Source of the DNA: Flavobacterium sp. 9
GTDB taxonomy: Bacteria; Bacteroidota; Bacteroidia; Flavobacteriales; Flavobacteriaceae
Direction of reading: 5' to 3'
Length of the DNA stretch: 64,000 nt
Assembly: GCF_002754195.1 (NCBI RefSeq)
Contig: NZ_PEEU01000001.1
Span: forward strand, 5,952,001 to 6,016,000
A model generated the notes under the pieces. The model was not told the DNA's origin. It saw only the letters and a program-made list of their open reading frames with translations, and did not search any database. This document shows, in pieces, positions 56,298-64,000 of this stretch (within the stretch, counting starts at the first letter, position 1; each line of letters opens with the position of its first letter). Made by a program: the position numbers and the translations under genes.

Positions 56298-56918
56298 ATG
56301 TTTACTAAAATGAGAAATATTGAATCTGCATTTCAGTATGTAAGAAGGTTTACAATGCTGGTTATTGTAGGATGTATAATAATTTGCTGTTATACCCTTT
56401 ATAAAAGTTTTGAATCAATTGGCATGATGCAGGATCGGGTATATATTTTAGCCAATGGCAAAGCATTGGAAGCATATTCTTCAGATCGGAAGGATAATGT
56501 AATAGTGGAAGCAAGGGATCATGTAAAAACTTTTCACAAATTATTTTTCACACTTGATCCTGATGATAAAGTGATAAAACTAAATGTTACTAAGGCACTT
56601 TACCTAGCTGATGAAAGTGCTAAGCGTACTTATGACGACCTAAAGGAAAATGGATTTTATGCCAGTATTATTTCAGGAAATGTAAGTCAAACCATTACGG
56701 TAGACAGTGTAGCCATTAACATCGATGCTTATCCATATCAGTTTAAGTGTTACGGGAAGCAGAATATTATTCGTACTACGAGCATTGTAAACAGAACTCT
56801 TATCACAGAAGGCATTTTAAGGAATGTTTCGAGAAGTGATAACAATCCTCATGGATTTTTGATTGAGAGATTGACTACTCTTGAAAATCGAGATTTAAGT
56901 GTCGAAAATCGGAAATAA
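56298..56918 (+). CDS. traK: conjugation protein TraK (VirB8-like)
   Basis: A 206-aa protein with one N-terminal membrane helix (FTMLVIVGCIIICCYTLYKS) and a periplasmic NTF2-like VirB8 fold (ARDHVKTFHKLFFTLDPDDK). The order TraJ then TraK matches Bacteroidetes elements. 17 bp after traJ. Confidence 0.88.
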   Translation: MFTKMRNIESAFQYVRRFTMLVIVGCIIICCYTLYKSFESIGMMQDRVYILANGKALEAYSSDRKDNVIVEARDHVKTFHKLFFTLDPDDKVIKLNVTKALYLADESAKRTYDDLKENGFYASIISGNVSQTITVDSVAINIDAYPYQFKCYGKQNIIRTTSIVNRTLITEGILRNVSRSDNNPHGFLIERLTTLENRDLSVENRK

Positions 56919-56922
56919 TATT

Positions 56923-57123
56923 ATGTGGTCACTTTTCAAAAAGCGCAGTCCTCCTGTAATAACTGAAAACCAAGGAGAGAATCCATTTTATGAATTTTTA
57001 AACCGGTATTATTTACTTGTACAATCTAAGTGGGTTAATAAAATGAACTCACTCACCGCAGGCCTATCTCGACGAGGGTTGATATACTTACTTTTCCTAT
57101 TTGTCATTCTTCAGGTGCGATAA
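56923..57123 (+). CDS. small TraL-like membrane protein
   Basis: A 66-aa protein from the ATG at 56923. It is charged at the N-terminus (MWSLFKKRSP) with a single C-terminal hydrophobic helix (GLIYLLFLFVILQV). It sits between traK and traM where TraL is found in related elements, so it is called TraL-like by position. Confidence 0.55.
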   Translation: MWSLFKKRSPPVITENQGENPFYEFLNRYYLLVQSKWVNKMNSLTAGLSRRGLIYLLFLFVILQVR

Positions 57124-57261
57124 GTATTTATATCATGTATCGAGGTTTAAATAGTCATTCATTAGCAACATTCCAAGTCAGTTCTAGTGCAAAAGTAATC
57201 CAAGTGAAGTAATTGATTCGTCAGTTTTTTTAAGGTTTGAACTTGGTTATGTCTGCTTTTG

Positions 57262-57295
57262 TATCCGGTTAGGATAGAAAACATCCTTTCGGATA
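57262..57295 (+). promoter_or_regulatory. nested hairpin in traL-traM gap
   Basis: TATCCG (57262-57267) pairs with CGGATA (57290-57295), and inside it AGGAT (57271-57275) pairs with ATCCT (57283-57287). The 200-bp gap is unusually long for this operon; the hairpin may be an attenuator or processing site for the traM message. Confidence 0.45.
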
Positions 57296-57331
57296 ATCAA
57301 TTATTAAAAACTAAATTTTAAAAACAAAGTG

Positions 57332-58597
57332 ATGGAAGAAAAATCTATAACAATGAAAGAACTAAAAAAACGTAGAATGCTAATAGTGCTCCCTTTATTG
57401 ACACTGCCCTTTATAACCTTTTTGTTTTGGTCTTTAGGCGGAGGAAAAGCACAGGAAGATATTCTTGAAAATAAACAAAAAGCTGGGTTTAACATTGACC
57501 TTCCTTTACCTCGGTTAAAAGAAGACTCCGCCTTGAATAAAATGAGTTATTATGAAATAGCGGTTATGGATTCTTTAAAGCTGCAAGATGAAATCAGGAA
57601 TGATCCTAACTATTCCGATAATTTGGTTTCCAGCGATAGTTTAATTCATGATGATTATACTCTAAAAAGCAATAACAAACTTCGCAATATTTCTTCGAAA
57701 AATGAAAATGAAGTGAAAGTATATGAAAAACTGAAAGCGCTACAAAAGGCCATCAGGAAGCCGGCGGAGGGAAATGAAAATACCCACGATATGCGCGAAT
57801 TTCAGAACTATGCTTCATCGGACAGTAATGAAGATGAAGTCAGAGGGTTGGAACGTATGATGACAATTATGAATACTCCTCAGGAGCCTGATCCTGAATT
57901 AAAACAACTAGGAGGTATGTTGGAGAATATTCTGGATATTCAGCATCCTGAACGGGTTGAAGAAAAGTTAAAACAGTCTTCACTGGATCAGAAAGTTAAA
58001 GTATTCACGGTGCAGAAAATGGAAGGATATCAAAATTTTCATATTTCTTCACTAGAAAATAATATCAAAACCCCACAGTTAAACAACAATTCATTTTACT
58101 CTTTAGATGAAAACCATAGTTTCAATTTTCAGCAAAATGCAATCGAAGCAGTAATTCACGAAACGCAGACCATAGTAAATGGATCGACAGTAAAAATAAG
58201 AATATGTAATTCCATTATTATCAATGGGATTCAAATTCCTAAAAATGTATTTGTATTTGGGGCTGCTACTTTAAAAGGGGAAAGACTAGAGATAATGGTC
58301 AATACAATTAAATATGGCAATACTATTTTTCCAGTGGCTTTAAAGGTATTTGATATGGATGCCATAGACGGAATTTATATTCCAGGTGCGATTTCCCGTG
58401 ATGTAGCTAAATCTTCTGCTGATCGTTCTATGCAAGCTGTTAATTTTTCGGGCTTAAATGATTCCTGGACAGGTCAGGCAGCGGGGATGGGAGTAGAAGC
58501 GGCTAAAAGTTTACTTAGTAAAAAAGTGAAATTAATTAAAGTGGTGGTCAAAGCAGGTTATCAGGTACTGCTTTGTGATGAAAAGGACTTGAAATAA
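57332..58597 (+). CDS. traM: conjugation protein TraM (VirB10-like)
   Basis: A 421-aa protein; the ATG at 57332 is used (a GTG precedes it). One membrane helix (LIVLPLLTLPFITFLFWSL) with a long periplasmic linker. The C-terminal TraM/VirB10-like beta-domain starts near HETQTIVNGSTVKIRI and reads IPKNVFVFGAATLKGERLEI. It spans the envelope and joins TraK and TraN. Confidence 0.88.
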   Translation: MEEKSITMKELKKRRMLIVLPLLTLPFITFLFWSLGGGKAQEDILENKQKAGFNIDLPLPRLKEDSALNKMSYYEIAVMDSLKLQDEIRNDPNYSDNLVSSDSLIHDDYTLKSNNKLRNISSKNENEVKVYEKLKALQKAIRKPAEGNENTHDMREFQNYASSDSNEDEVRGLERMMTIMNTPQEPDPELKQLGGMLENILDIQHPERVEEKLKQSSLDQKVKVFTVQKMEGYQNFHISSLENNIKTPQLNNNSFYSLDENHSFNFQQNAIEAVIHETQTIVNGSTVKIRICNSIIINGIQIPKNVFVFGAATLKGERLEIMVNTIKYGNTIFPVALKVFDMDAIDGIYIPGAISRDVAKSSADRSMQAVNFSGLNDSWTGQAAGMGVEAAKSLLSKKVKLIKVVVKAGYQVLLCDEKDLK

Positions 58598-58612
58598 CAA
58601 AAAAAAGAAAAC

Positions 58613-59443
58613 ATGAAAAAGATTAAACTAGGGTTAATAACCAGTGCACTGCTGAGTTTTGTTTTTGCATACTCACAAACGGTGGAGAGAAGTATTTCGG
58701 ATTTTATAACAGTAGGTTTTTCTAAAACGACAAGTATTGTATTTCCGTATTCAATTGCAAGTGTTGATAGAGGAAGTCAGGAAGTTTTGGTTCAGAAAGC
58801 GAGCGGCTCAGACAATATCTTACTTGTAAAGGCGGCTAAACAAAATTTTTCAGAAACAAATCTGACGATTGTTACCTCAGATGGAAGGCTACATTGTTTT
58901 GTGCTTCAATATGATGATCAGTCGCCGATGCTGAATATTGTAATAGATGACCATGATACTGTTCAAGGTAAAGTTTTATTAACTGATGAAAGTAAGAATC
59001 AACAGCAGATTCAGCAATATGCTACTCTGGCTTTAATGAAAAGCAATGAAGTTAAAGGTTTGAAGACAAAGAGATTTACAGTAAAACTTGAAGTGACAGG
59101 GATTTTTATTCATCAGGACGTGATGTACTTCAGAATAAAACTAAGCAATTCTTCAAGGATCAATTATGAGATTGAACAGATGCGATTGTTTATTCGAGAC
59201 CAAAAGAAATCTAAACGGACAGCCTCACAGGAGATTGAAGTTATACCGCTTTACACATGTAATTATAATGCAAAAATAGCCTCTGAATCTGAGATGAGCT
59301 TTATTGTAGCTGCATCGAAATTTACGATCCCAGAAAACAAATATTTAGCAATTCAATTCAATGAGAAAAATGGAGGAAGACATATTGATCTTTCTGTAAA
59401 GGACAGGGATCTCCTGATGGTTGAAATACTTAATAGCAATTAA
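58613..59443 (+). CDS. traN: conjugation protein TraN (DUF4138, VirB9-like)
   Basis: A 276-aa exported protein (LITSALLSFVFAYSQ signal). A DUF4138/VirB9-like beta-rich domain follows (FSKTTSIVFPYSIASVDRGS, NLTIVTSDGRLHCFVLQY). TraN pairs with TraM in the outer-membrane part of the channel. 15 bp after traM. Confidence 0.85.
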   Translation: MKKIKLGLITSALLSFVFAYSQTVERSISDFITVGFSKTTSIVFPYSIASVDRGSQEVLVQKASGSDNILLVKAAKQNFSETNLTIVTSDGRLHCFVLQYDDQSPMLNIVIDDHDTVQGKVLLTDESKNQQQIQQYATLALMKSNEVKGLKTKRFTVKLEVTGIFIHQDVMYFRIKLSNSSRINYEIEQMRLFIRDQKKSKRTASQEIEVIPLYTCNYNAKIASESEMSFIVAASKFTIPENKYLAIQFNEKNGGRHIDLSVKDRDLLMVEILNSN

Positions 59444-59462
59444 TAATTTAAAATCTAAAATC

Positions 59463-60263
59463 ATGAACGAGAAAAATTTAGAATTTTTAAAAGACCAAGT
59501 TCAATACACGGGATTCGGCAATTCAATGGAAAATGTTTTACGAGAAAACTTATTGAAAGGTGAAAAGGAGTTTAAAATAAATCATGAACTAAAATTTGGA
59601 AGTGATACCATAGGTACAACTTTGAATTTTAAAAAATCAGATCAGAGCGACATTTATTTTTTTAACTCGTATCAGGTCAATCTTCACAAAGATGATTCGA
59701 AAGAAGCATTGCAGCAGACTTTTTACATTAATAAAAGCAATAATATTACAGCTAAAGAAGCTTATAATTTAATGGAGGGCAGATCTGTTAACAAGGATTT
59801 AAAAAACAAAGAAGGAGAAGTTTATAATGCTTGGATTAAATTGGATTTTAAAGAATCGGATACCTCTGGCAACTTTAAAATTAATCATTACCATCAAAAT
59901 TATGGCTATGATCTTGAGGCAAGTTTACAAAAGCATCCTATAAAAGAGTTAGAAAATCCGCAGTACAAAGAAGATCTATTAAATTCTCTTAAAAAGGGTA
60001 ATCTACAGTCAGTAACATTTGTTATGGGTGATACGGAAAAGAAACAATTTGTAGAAGCTAATCCGCATTTTAAAACCGTAAACGTTTACGATGGCAGTAT
60101 GCAAAGAATAAATACTCGTGAACATAAAGATCAAAAGCAAACTGAGTCTGAGCAAAACTCAAAGGGTAAGGAGGTTAAACAGAACAATGATGCTGATTCA
60201 GATGCACCAGATTCCGGTCAGAAAAACAATACTCGAAAAAAAAAGCATAGTAAATCAATATAG
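59463..60263 (+). CDS. hypothetical conjugation-associated protein
   Basis: A 266-aa soluble protein from the ATG at 59463. It has repeats of the kind seen in Bacteroidetes ICE DUF3945/DUF4099-type proteins (LKDQVQYTGFGNSMENVLRE, KSNNITAKEAYNLMEGRSV, SLKKGNLQSVTFVMGDTEKK). The tail is low-complexity and basic (NNTRKKKHSKSI). Its role in transfer is not known. The 59421 start would overlap traN and is less likely. Confidence 0.6.
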   Translation: MNEKNLEFLKDQVQYTGFGNSMENVLRENLLKGEKEFKINHELKFGSDTIGTTLNFKKSDQSDIYFFNSYQVNLHKDDSKEALQQTFYINKSNNITAKEAYNLMEGRSVNKDLKNKEGEVYNAWIKLDFKESDTSGNFKINHYHQNYGYDLEASLQKHPIKELENPQYKEDLLNSLKKGNLQSVTFVMGDTEKKQFVEANPHFKTVNVYDGSMQRINTREHKDQKQTESEQNSKGKEVKQNNDADSDAPDSGQKNNTRKKKHSKSI

Positions 60264-60266
60264 AAA

Positions 60267-60554
60267 ATGGAAAGTTTAAAACCCTTATCAGATTTCTTTT
60301 TAGCCATTAAGAATGATTATCGTATCAGTACTACGCATATAGCCATTTATGCGGCATTACTCCAGTACCGAATAGATAAGGGTTTTATTAATCCTATTGA
60401 GGTATACAGGCATGAAGTAACTCCTATTGCAAAAGTTTCTTCGGCATATACCTATCATAAATCCGTCCGTGAATTAAGTGATTATGGATATATAAAATAT
60501 GAACCTTCTAATAAAAAGACACAGGGCAGTAAAATTTACTTCTTAGAGAGTTGA
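60267..60554 (+). CDS. small winged-helix protein of the ICE
   Basis: A 95-aa protein with a winged-helix look: HIAIYAALLQYRIDKGF, KVSSAYTYHKSVRELSDYGY and IKYEPSNKKTQGSKIYF (the wing). It is 3 bp after the previous gene and ends before a terminator, so it is last in the transfer operon. Perhaps a transcriptional regulator of transfer or excision. Confidence 0.65.
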   Translation: MESLKPLSDFFLAIKNDYRISTTHIAIYAALLQYRIDKGFINPIEVYRHEVTPIAKVSSAYTYHKSVRELSDYGYIKYEPSNKKTQGSKIYFLES

Positions 60555-60580
60555 TGTATCTATTAGTTATTCAATTAAAC

Positions 60581-60603
60581 AAAAGCCCTATAAAGGGCTT
60601 TTG
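60581..60603 (+). terminator. rho-independent terminator
   Basis: AAAAGCCC (60581-60588) pairs with GGGCTTTT (60595-60602), closing the transfer operon. Confidence 0.78.
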
Positions 60604-60625
60604 TTATAATATAAAAGTATGAGCA

Positions 60626-60790
60626 ATGGAAGATGAAAAGGAAACCAATAGAGGGAAAATAACCCCAGAGAAAGCTATGCAAATGTTAAACTCTGAGGGT
60701 ATGAATGTTACAATTGAAGAAGCAACTGAAATTTTGCTATTTTTACGAAAATTGGCCCATGCGGTCGTATCAAAATTTTTAGAATCATGA
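60626..60790 (+). CDS. 54-aa protein coupled to the recombinase
   Basis: A short protein (MEDEKETNRGKITPEKAMQM, EEATEILLFLRKLAHAVVSK) whose TGA overlaps the recombinase ATG in an ATGA. This tight coupling is strong support for a real gene. It has helical character and might be a recombinase partner. No family recognised. Confidence 0.6.
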   Translation: MEDEKETNRGKITPEKAMQMLNSEGMNVTIEEATEILLFLRKLAHAVVSKFLES

Positions 60791-62337
60791 GTATTATTGC
60801 AGATTTATACATTCGGGTGAGTACAGACGAACAGGCTGAAAAGGGCTATTCACAAAGAAATCAGGAAGAAGTCCTGCGCAAGTACTGTTCAATAAACTAT
60901 ATCGAAGTGCGTAATGTTATTTATGAAGATCATTCAGCGAAAACCTTTAATAGACCTCAGTGGAATAAACTACTTCTTAATTTTAAAAGAGAGAAAAATA
61001 AATGTGATTTTGTTTTATTTACAAAATGGGATAGGTTCAGTAGGAACGCAGGAGATGCATATCAAATGATAGGCATATTGAGAAAGTTCGGTGTGGAACC
61101 TCAAGCGATTGAACAACCTCTTGATTTATCCATTCCGGAAAACAAAATGATGCTTGCTTTTTACCTTGCTGCTCCTGAAGTAGAAAATGACAGACGAGCG
61201 TTGAATACTTTTCATGGAATGAGGAGAGCTAAAAAAGAAGGAAGATACATGGGGACTGCACCTTTTGGTTATGCTAATAAGTCAAAAGAGGACGGAACTA
61301 AATATATTGCTCTTGTAGAGCCCGCAGCATCTGTAATGAGATGGATTTTTGAAGAAATTGCAAGGGGAGTGTTTAATACTGAGCAGGTTTATCATCTTGC
61401 TTGCAAAAGAGGATTTAAAAGAACCAAAAGCAATATGTGGGGATTAATTCGTAATCCAATTTATTATGGTAAAATTTTTGTGCCAAAATATAAAGATGAA
61501 GAAAGTATATTAGTTACAGGACAGCATGAACCTTTAATTTCTGAAGGACTTTTTTATAACGTTCAGGATATTTTAGATGGCAAATCTCGTATATACAGAC
61601 CAAAAATCAAGACAGTTGTAGAATTTCCTCTTAGAGGATTTTTTATATGTCCAAAGTGCCAAAAAAATCTTCAGGGAAGTAAGTGTAAAGGCAGACACAA
61701 GTACTATTACTATTACCATTGTGAATCTCAGTGTAAATTTAGAATTAACGCTGAAACTGCTAATGAGTTATTTATTGAAAATTTCAAAAAATATCAACCA
61801 ATACCTGAGGTTAAAAAATTATACAGCTCTGTTTTGTATGAAACTCATCGAGAATTAGCTAATAATGCTGGTGAACAAAAAAAGAGGCTTTTGGAGCAGA
61901 TAAAAGATTATGAGCTAAGATTGACAAATGCTAGAGATCTGTTGTTGACATCAAAAATTGATCCTGATGATTATAAGCTTATGAAAGAAGACTATGGTGT
62001 ACGAATTACAAACCTTGAGAGAGAATTTTCAACCATTGCAAAAGACAAGCATAGCATTGAAGCCCTACTGAATAAAGGGATTGACAATCTGATCAAGATA
62101 AATCAGGCTTATTTAGATATGGATTTATCAGATTCTCGTGTCTTAATTGGTTTGGTTTACCCTGAAAAATTCACAATTCGAGAAAATAAAATACAAACCG
62201 CTAGAGTGAACAAAATTGTAGAGTCTATCTATTTGATTAACAAGGAATTGGAGGGTAAAAAAAATGGGACAAAAGATGATTTTTATCTTTTGTCCCGTAG
62301 AGTGACCTCGACTGGATTCAAACCAGTAACCTTCTGA
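60787..62337 (+). CDS. large serine recombinase, ICE integrase
   Basis: A 516-aa large serine recombinase. The resolvase domain carries the nucleophile Ser12 in LYIRVSTDEQ, with TKWDRFSRN downstream. A recombinase domain (NRPQWNKLL... GMRRAKKEGRYMGTAPFGYA), a zinc ribbon (CPKCQKNLQGSKCKG...CESQC) and a C-terminal coiled coil follow. It should drive ICE integration and excision. Its last codons (VTSTGFKPVTF and stop) are read from the antisense of the tRNA-Arg 3' half, and the ~12 codons before from the tRNA terminator. The C-terminus thus depends on the attachment site. Confidence 0.92.
   Translation: MSIIADLYIRVSTDEQAEKGYSQRNQEEVLRKYCSINYIEVRNVIYEDHSAKTFNRPQWNKLLLNFKREKNKCDFVLFTKWDRFSRNAGDAYQMIGILRKFGVEPQAIEQPLDLSIPENKMMLAFYLAAPEVENDRRALNTFHGMRRAKKEGRYMGTAPFGYANKSKEDGTKYIALVEPAASVMRWIFEEIARGVFNTEQVYHLACKRGFKRTKSNMWGLIRNPIYYGKIFVPKYKDEESILVTGQHEPLISEGLFYNVQDILDGKSRIYRPKIKTVVEFPLRGFFICPKCQKNLQGSKCKGRHKYYYYYHCESQCKFRINAETANELFIENFKKYQPIPEVKKLYSSVLYETHRELANNAGEQKKRLLEQIKDYELRLTNARDLLLTSKIDPDDYKLMKEDYGVRITNLEREFSTIAKDKHSIEALLNKGIDNLIKINQAYLDMDLSDSRVLIGLVYPEKFTIRENKIQTARVNKIVESIYLINKELEGKKNGTKDDFYLLSRRVTSTGFKPVTF
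62257..62296 (-). terminator. terminator of the tRNA-Arg gene
   Basis: On the minus strand, GGGACAAAAGAT pairs with ATCTTTTGTCCC (12 bp, 7-base loop) followed by ATTTTTTTT. It lies 6 bp downstream of the tRNA and inside the recombinase reading frame. Confidence 0.85.
62303..62337. other. probable ICE attachment site (attR) in tRNA 3' half
   Basis: The recombinase gene ends within the tRNA, at the boundary of ICE and chromosome. tRNA 3' ends are common integration targets because the element restores them. No second copy of this segment was seen elsewhere in the window, so attL lies outside it. Exact crossover bases are unknown. Confidence 0.6.
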
Positions 62338-62376
62338 GCCGTAATCAGATGCGCTATTCAGTTGCGCCACGAGGCC
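62303..62376 (-). tRNA. tRNA-Arg (anticodon ACG)
   Basis: A 74-base cloverleaf on the minus strand. The acceptor GGCCTCG pairs with CGAGGTC; the D-arm is GCGC...GCGC; the anticodon stem TCTGA/TCAGA encloses TTACGGC (ACG); the T-arm ACTGG/CCAGT has loop TTTGAAT. Discriminator A; CCA is not encoded. Its 3' half overlaps the recombinase stop region and is the ICE insertion site. Confidence 0.93.
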
Positions 62377-62379
62377 TTT

Positions 62380-62413
62380 TTTGTTATCAATTCAGCTATT
62401 TTTTGTAGCTTTG
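62380..62413 (+). promoter_or_regulatory. promoter of apt
   Basis: TAGCTTTG (62406-62413) fits the -7 box; TTTG at 62380-62383 lies 22 bp upstream as a -33 element. It points to apt, 78 bp downstream. Confidence 0.55.
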
Positions 62414-62433
62414 TTGATTGCTTATTGCGGGTG

Positions 62434-62463
62434 CAAAGATAGGAAGAAATGTGAGATAAACAA
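62434..62463 (-). promoter_or_regulatory. promoter of tRNA-Arg
   Basis: On the minus strand TTG (62463-62461), 19 bp spacer, then TATCTTTG (62441-62434): a textbook Bacteroidetes -33/-7 pair ahead of the tRNA. Confidence 0.75.
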
Positions 62464-62491
62464 GAGAAAAATAACATAAAATTAAAAAAAA

Positions 62492-63004
62492 ATGCAGTTA
62501 GAAAAGTATATACGTGATATTCAGGGTTTTCCAAAAGAAGGAATTTTGTTTAAAGATATAACTCCGCTACTAAATAACCCAATTGCGACTAAAGAATGCC
62601 TTAAAATTCTAGTTGAATCTCTAAACGGACAAAAAATCGACAAGGTAGTAGGAGCAGAAAGTCGTGGCTTTTTCTTCGGAATGTTGTTGGCGCAGGAATT
62701 AAATGCAGGTTTTATTCCCGTAAGGAAACCAAAAAAGTTACCGTATGAAACAATTTCTGCGTCATATGAATTAGAATATGGCACAGACAGCTTAGAAATG
62801 CACACAGACGCAATAAAAAAAGGAGACAGGGTTTTAATCCATGACGATGTTTTGGCGACAGGAGGGACCGCAAAAGCAGTTTGTGAATTGGTAGAGAAAT
62901 TAGGCGGCGAAATTGTGCAATGTAATTTCCTTATGGAATTAAGCTTCCTTAACGGAAGAGAAAAAATCAAGGAAAATCCAATTTTTGCTGCAATAACGTA
63001 TTAA
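62492..63004 (+). CDS. apt: adenine phosphoribosyltransferase
   Basis: A 170-aa type I phosphoribosyltransferase making AMP from adenine and PRPP (purine salvage, cytoplasm). Family motifs: QGFPKEGILFKDITPLL at the N-terminus, GAESRGFFFG, RKPKKLPYETISASYELEYG, and the PRPP-binding VLIHDDVLATGGTAKA near residue 113-128. Length is normal for the family. The first chromosomal gene beyond the ICE. Confidence 0.96.
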   Translation: MQLEKYIRDIQGFPKEGILFKDITPLLNNPIATKECLKILVESLNGQKIDKVVGAESRGFFFGMLLAQELNAGFIPVRKPKKLPYETISASYELEYGTDSLEMHTDAIKKGDRVLIHDDVLATGGTAKAVCELVEKLGGEIVQCNFLMELSFLNGREKIKENPIFAAITY

Positions 63005-63028
63005 GCAAAATCAGAATAATCAAAAAAC

Positions 63029-63064
63029 AAAATTGTCTTAGTTATTTTAAACTAAGACAATTTT
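63029..63064. terminator. bidirectional terminator
   Basis: AAAATTGTCTTAGTT (63029-63043) pairs perfectly with its complement at 63050-63064, giving a T run on either strand. It serves both apt and the converging response regulator gene, overlapping the latter's stop. Confidence 0.85.
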
Positions 63065-63691
63065 ATGTTTTATAGCATATAATACTAAACCTATTCGGGT
63101 TTTGATTTCTAGTTTATCGAATAAACATTCTCGATAACCATCAATTGTTTTGGGACTTAAACACATTTCTGAGGCAATCTCCTTGTATGTTTTTTCGGTG
63201 CAGGCGTGTTTTATAAAAATGATTTCTTTGTCCTTCAAATTGATTTTAGTCGAATCACTGTTGGCTTTTTTGACTAACATTCCGGATACCAATTCGGTAA
63301 AATAAAAACCTTTTTCGATAACAGATGTAATACCAGTTCTAAAAATTTCAGGAGATGTGTCTTTAAGGAGATAACCTTTGGCACCATTGGTCAGCATTTT
63401 AATAATGACTTCTTCGTCATCATTTACAGATAAAGCGATTACTTTAAGTGAAGGTCTGTTTTCTTTAATCCATTTCATGGCGCTTAAACCATCTAAAACA
63501 GGCATATTTACATCCAACAAAATTAAATCAACTTCTAAGTCGACGTTTTCCTGTAAGTACGAAATGAATACTTTTCCGTTTTCAAAGCGATTAATTACTT
63601 CAAAATCTTTAAAACTATTGATCAAAAGTTCTAGTGATTGTGAGAATAATAAATGGTCATCTACAATAATAATTTTGTTTTTAGGTTTCAT
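63047..63691 (-). CDS. NarL/LuxR-type response regulator
   Basis: A 214-aa two-component response regulator. The receiver domain has the acidic pocket VDDH and phospho-acceptor Asp60 in ILLDVNMP, Ser/Thr in IALSV and Lys in YLLKDTSP. The C-terminal LuxR HTH is TYKEIASEMCLSPKTIDGYR. Overlaps the histidine kinase gene by 11 bp, its obvious partner. Confidence 0.92.
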   Translation of the reverse strand: MKPKNKIIIVDDHLLFSQSLELLINSFKDFEVINRFENGKVFISYLQENVDLEVDLILLDVNMPVLDGLSAMKWIKENRPSLKVIALSVNDDEEVIIKMLTNGAKGYLLKDTSPEIFRTGITSVIEKGFYFTELVSGMLVKKANSDSTKINLKDKEIIFIKHACTEKTYKEIASEMCLSPKTIDGYRECLFDKLEIKTRIGLVLYAIKHKIVLV

Positions 63692-64000
63692 CGGGTTCAG
63701 TTAAAGGATATTCTAGTGTTACAGCGGTTCCAGACGAATCTGAATTCATAATTAATGTTGCACCAATTAATTTGGCTCTCAATTTCATGTTGTTTAAACC
63801 AATTCCTGAATTTGTTTGAAGCGGATCATAACCAATTCCGAAATCTTTAATTTTTAGACAAAATAAATCATCGGTTGTATTGATATTTACTTCAAACAAA
63901 TCGCTGTGCGAATGTTTTAAACTATTGTGCAATGCTTCTTGAAAAATTCGGTAAATAAACAAATCATGTTCCTCGCAAATACGAGGAATTTCGCCTGAAA
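63681..64000 (-). CDS. sensor histidine kinase, C-terminal part (runs off window)
   Basis: The frame is open to the window edge, so only the last ~105 residues are seen; the TTG at 63962 is not the true start. This is the HATPase domain of a NarX/DesK-type (HisKA_3) kinase. The N box is FQEALHNSLKHSHS, G1 is DFGIGYD and G2 is GIGLNNMKLRAKLIG. It is upstream of, and overlaps, the response regulator. Confidence 0.9.
   Translation of the reverse strand, partial: SGEIPRICEEHDLFIYRIFQEALHNSLKHSHSDLFEVNINTTDDLFCLKIKDFGIGYDPLQTNSGIGLNNMKLRAKLIGATLIMNSDSSGTAVTLEYPLTEPDET

Noticed and set aside
62303..62337. A second copy of the tRNA 3' end marking the left end of the ICE
   Set aside because: I looked for the same segment elsewhere in the window and did not see it; the left end must lie outside.

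Overview
The window looks like part of a Bacteroidetes genome, most likely a Flavobacterium or close relative. It is AT-rich, has SusC/SusD-type outer-membrane genes, uses TAnnTTTG-type -7 promoter boxes, and carries the Bacteroidetes family of conjugation genes (TraE/DUF4134, TraF/DUF4133, TraG, TraJ, TraK, TraM, TraN). Almost all of it (about 1-62300) is one integrative conjugative element (ICE). Its right end is a large serine recombinase gene that runs into a tRNA-Arg(ACG) gene. Beyond the tRNA lies ordinary chromosome: apt, then a LuxR-type response regulator and its histidine kinase. The left end of the ICE is not in the window.

Layout. 1-4023: ill-defined cargo with an IS3-family insertion that has broken at least one gene. 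4052-8925: a UvrD/HelD-type helicase and the VirD4-like coupling protein (MobC). 9344-14161: a giant sacsin-like GHKL ATPase fused to DUF3883, inserted in reverse orientation between mobC and mobB. 14307-16064: relaxase MobB, accessory MobA and a nested-hairpin oriT candidate. 16291-25877: a MauE-type membrane protein, a small secreted DUF6520 peptide, and an opposing operon of SusC, SusD and an S9 peptidase.

26346-44841 is a defence island. It opens with a small HTH gene behind a perfect 24-bp palindrome. Next come a three-gene nuclease / middle-component / ABC-ATPase set that looks like an ABC-3C conflict system, and a trypsin-like protease flanked by two similar small helical proteins. Then follows a tight operon hsdM-hsdS-ptuA-ptuB-hsdR, in which a Septu pair sits inside a type I restriction-modification locus. 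The island ends with a solitary 968-aa PD-(D/E)XK nuclease of unknown type.

44862-49084 holds regulators (one frameshifted TPR/AraC protein, one AraC protein) and a conserved ICE protein. 49257-60263 is the transfer operon for the mating channel: TraG powers it, TraJ/K/M/N are the VirB6/8/10/9-like parts, and three tandem TraI-like periplasmic proteins sit in the middle. 60267-62337 has two small ICE proteins and the serine recombinase.

The best candidates for undescribed biology are the Septu-in-type-I operon, the sacsin/DUF3883 gene, the protease trio, the solitary nuclease, the DUF6520/MauE/SusCD/S9 cluster, and a repeated leader sequence in front of two defence operons. All product calls rest on reading motifs by eye; no database search was run.
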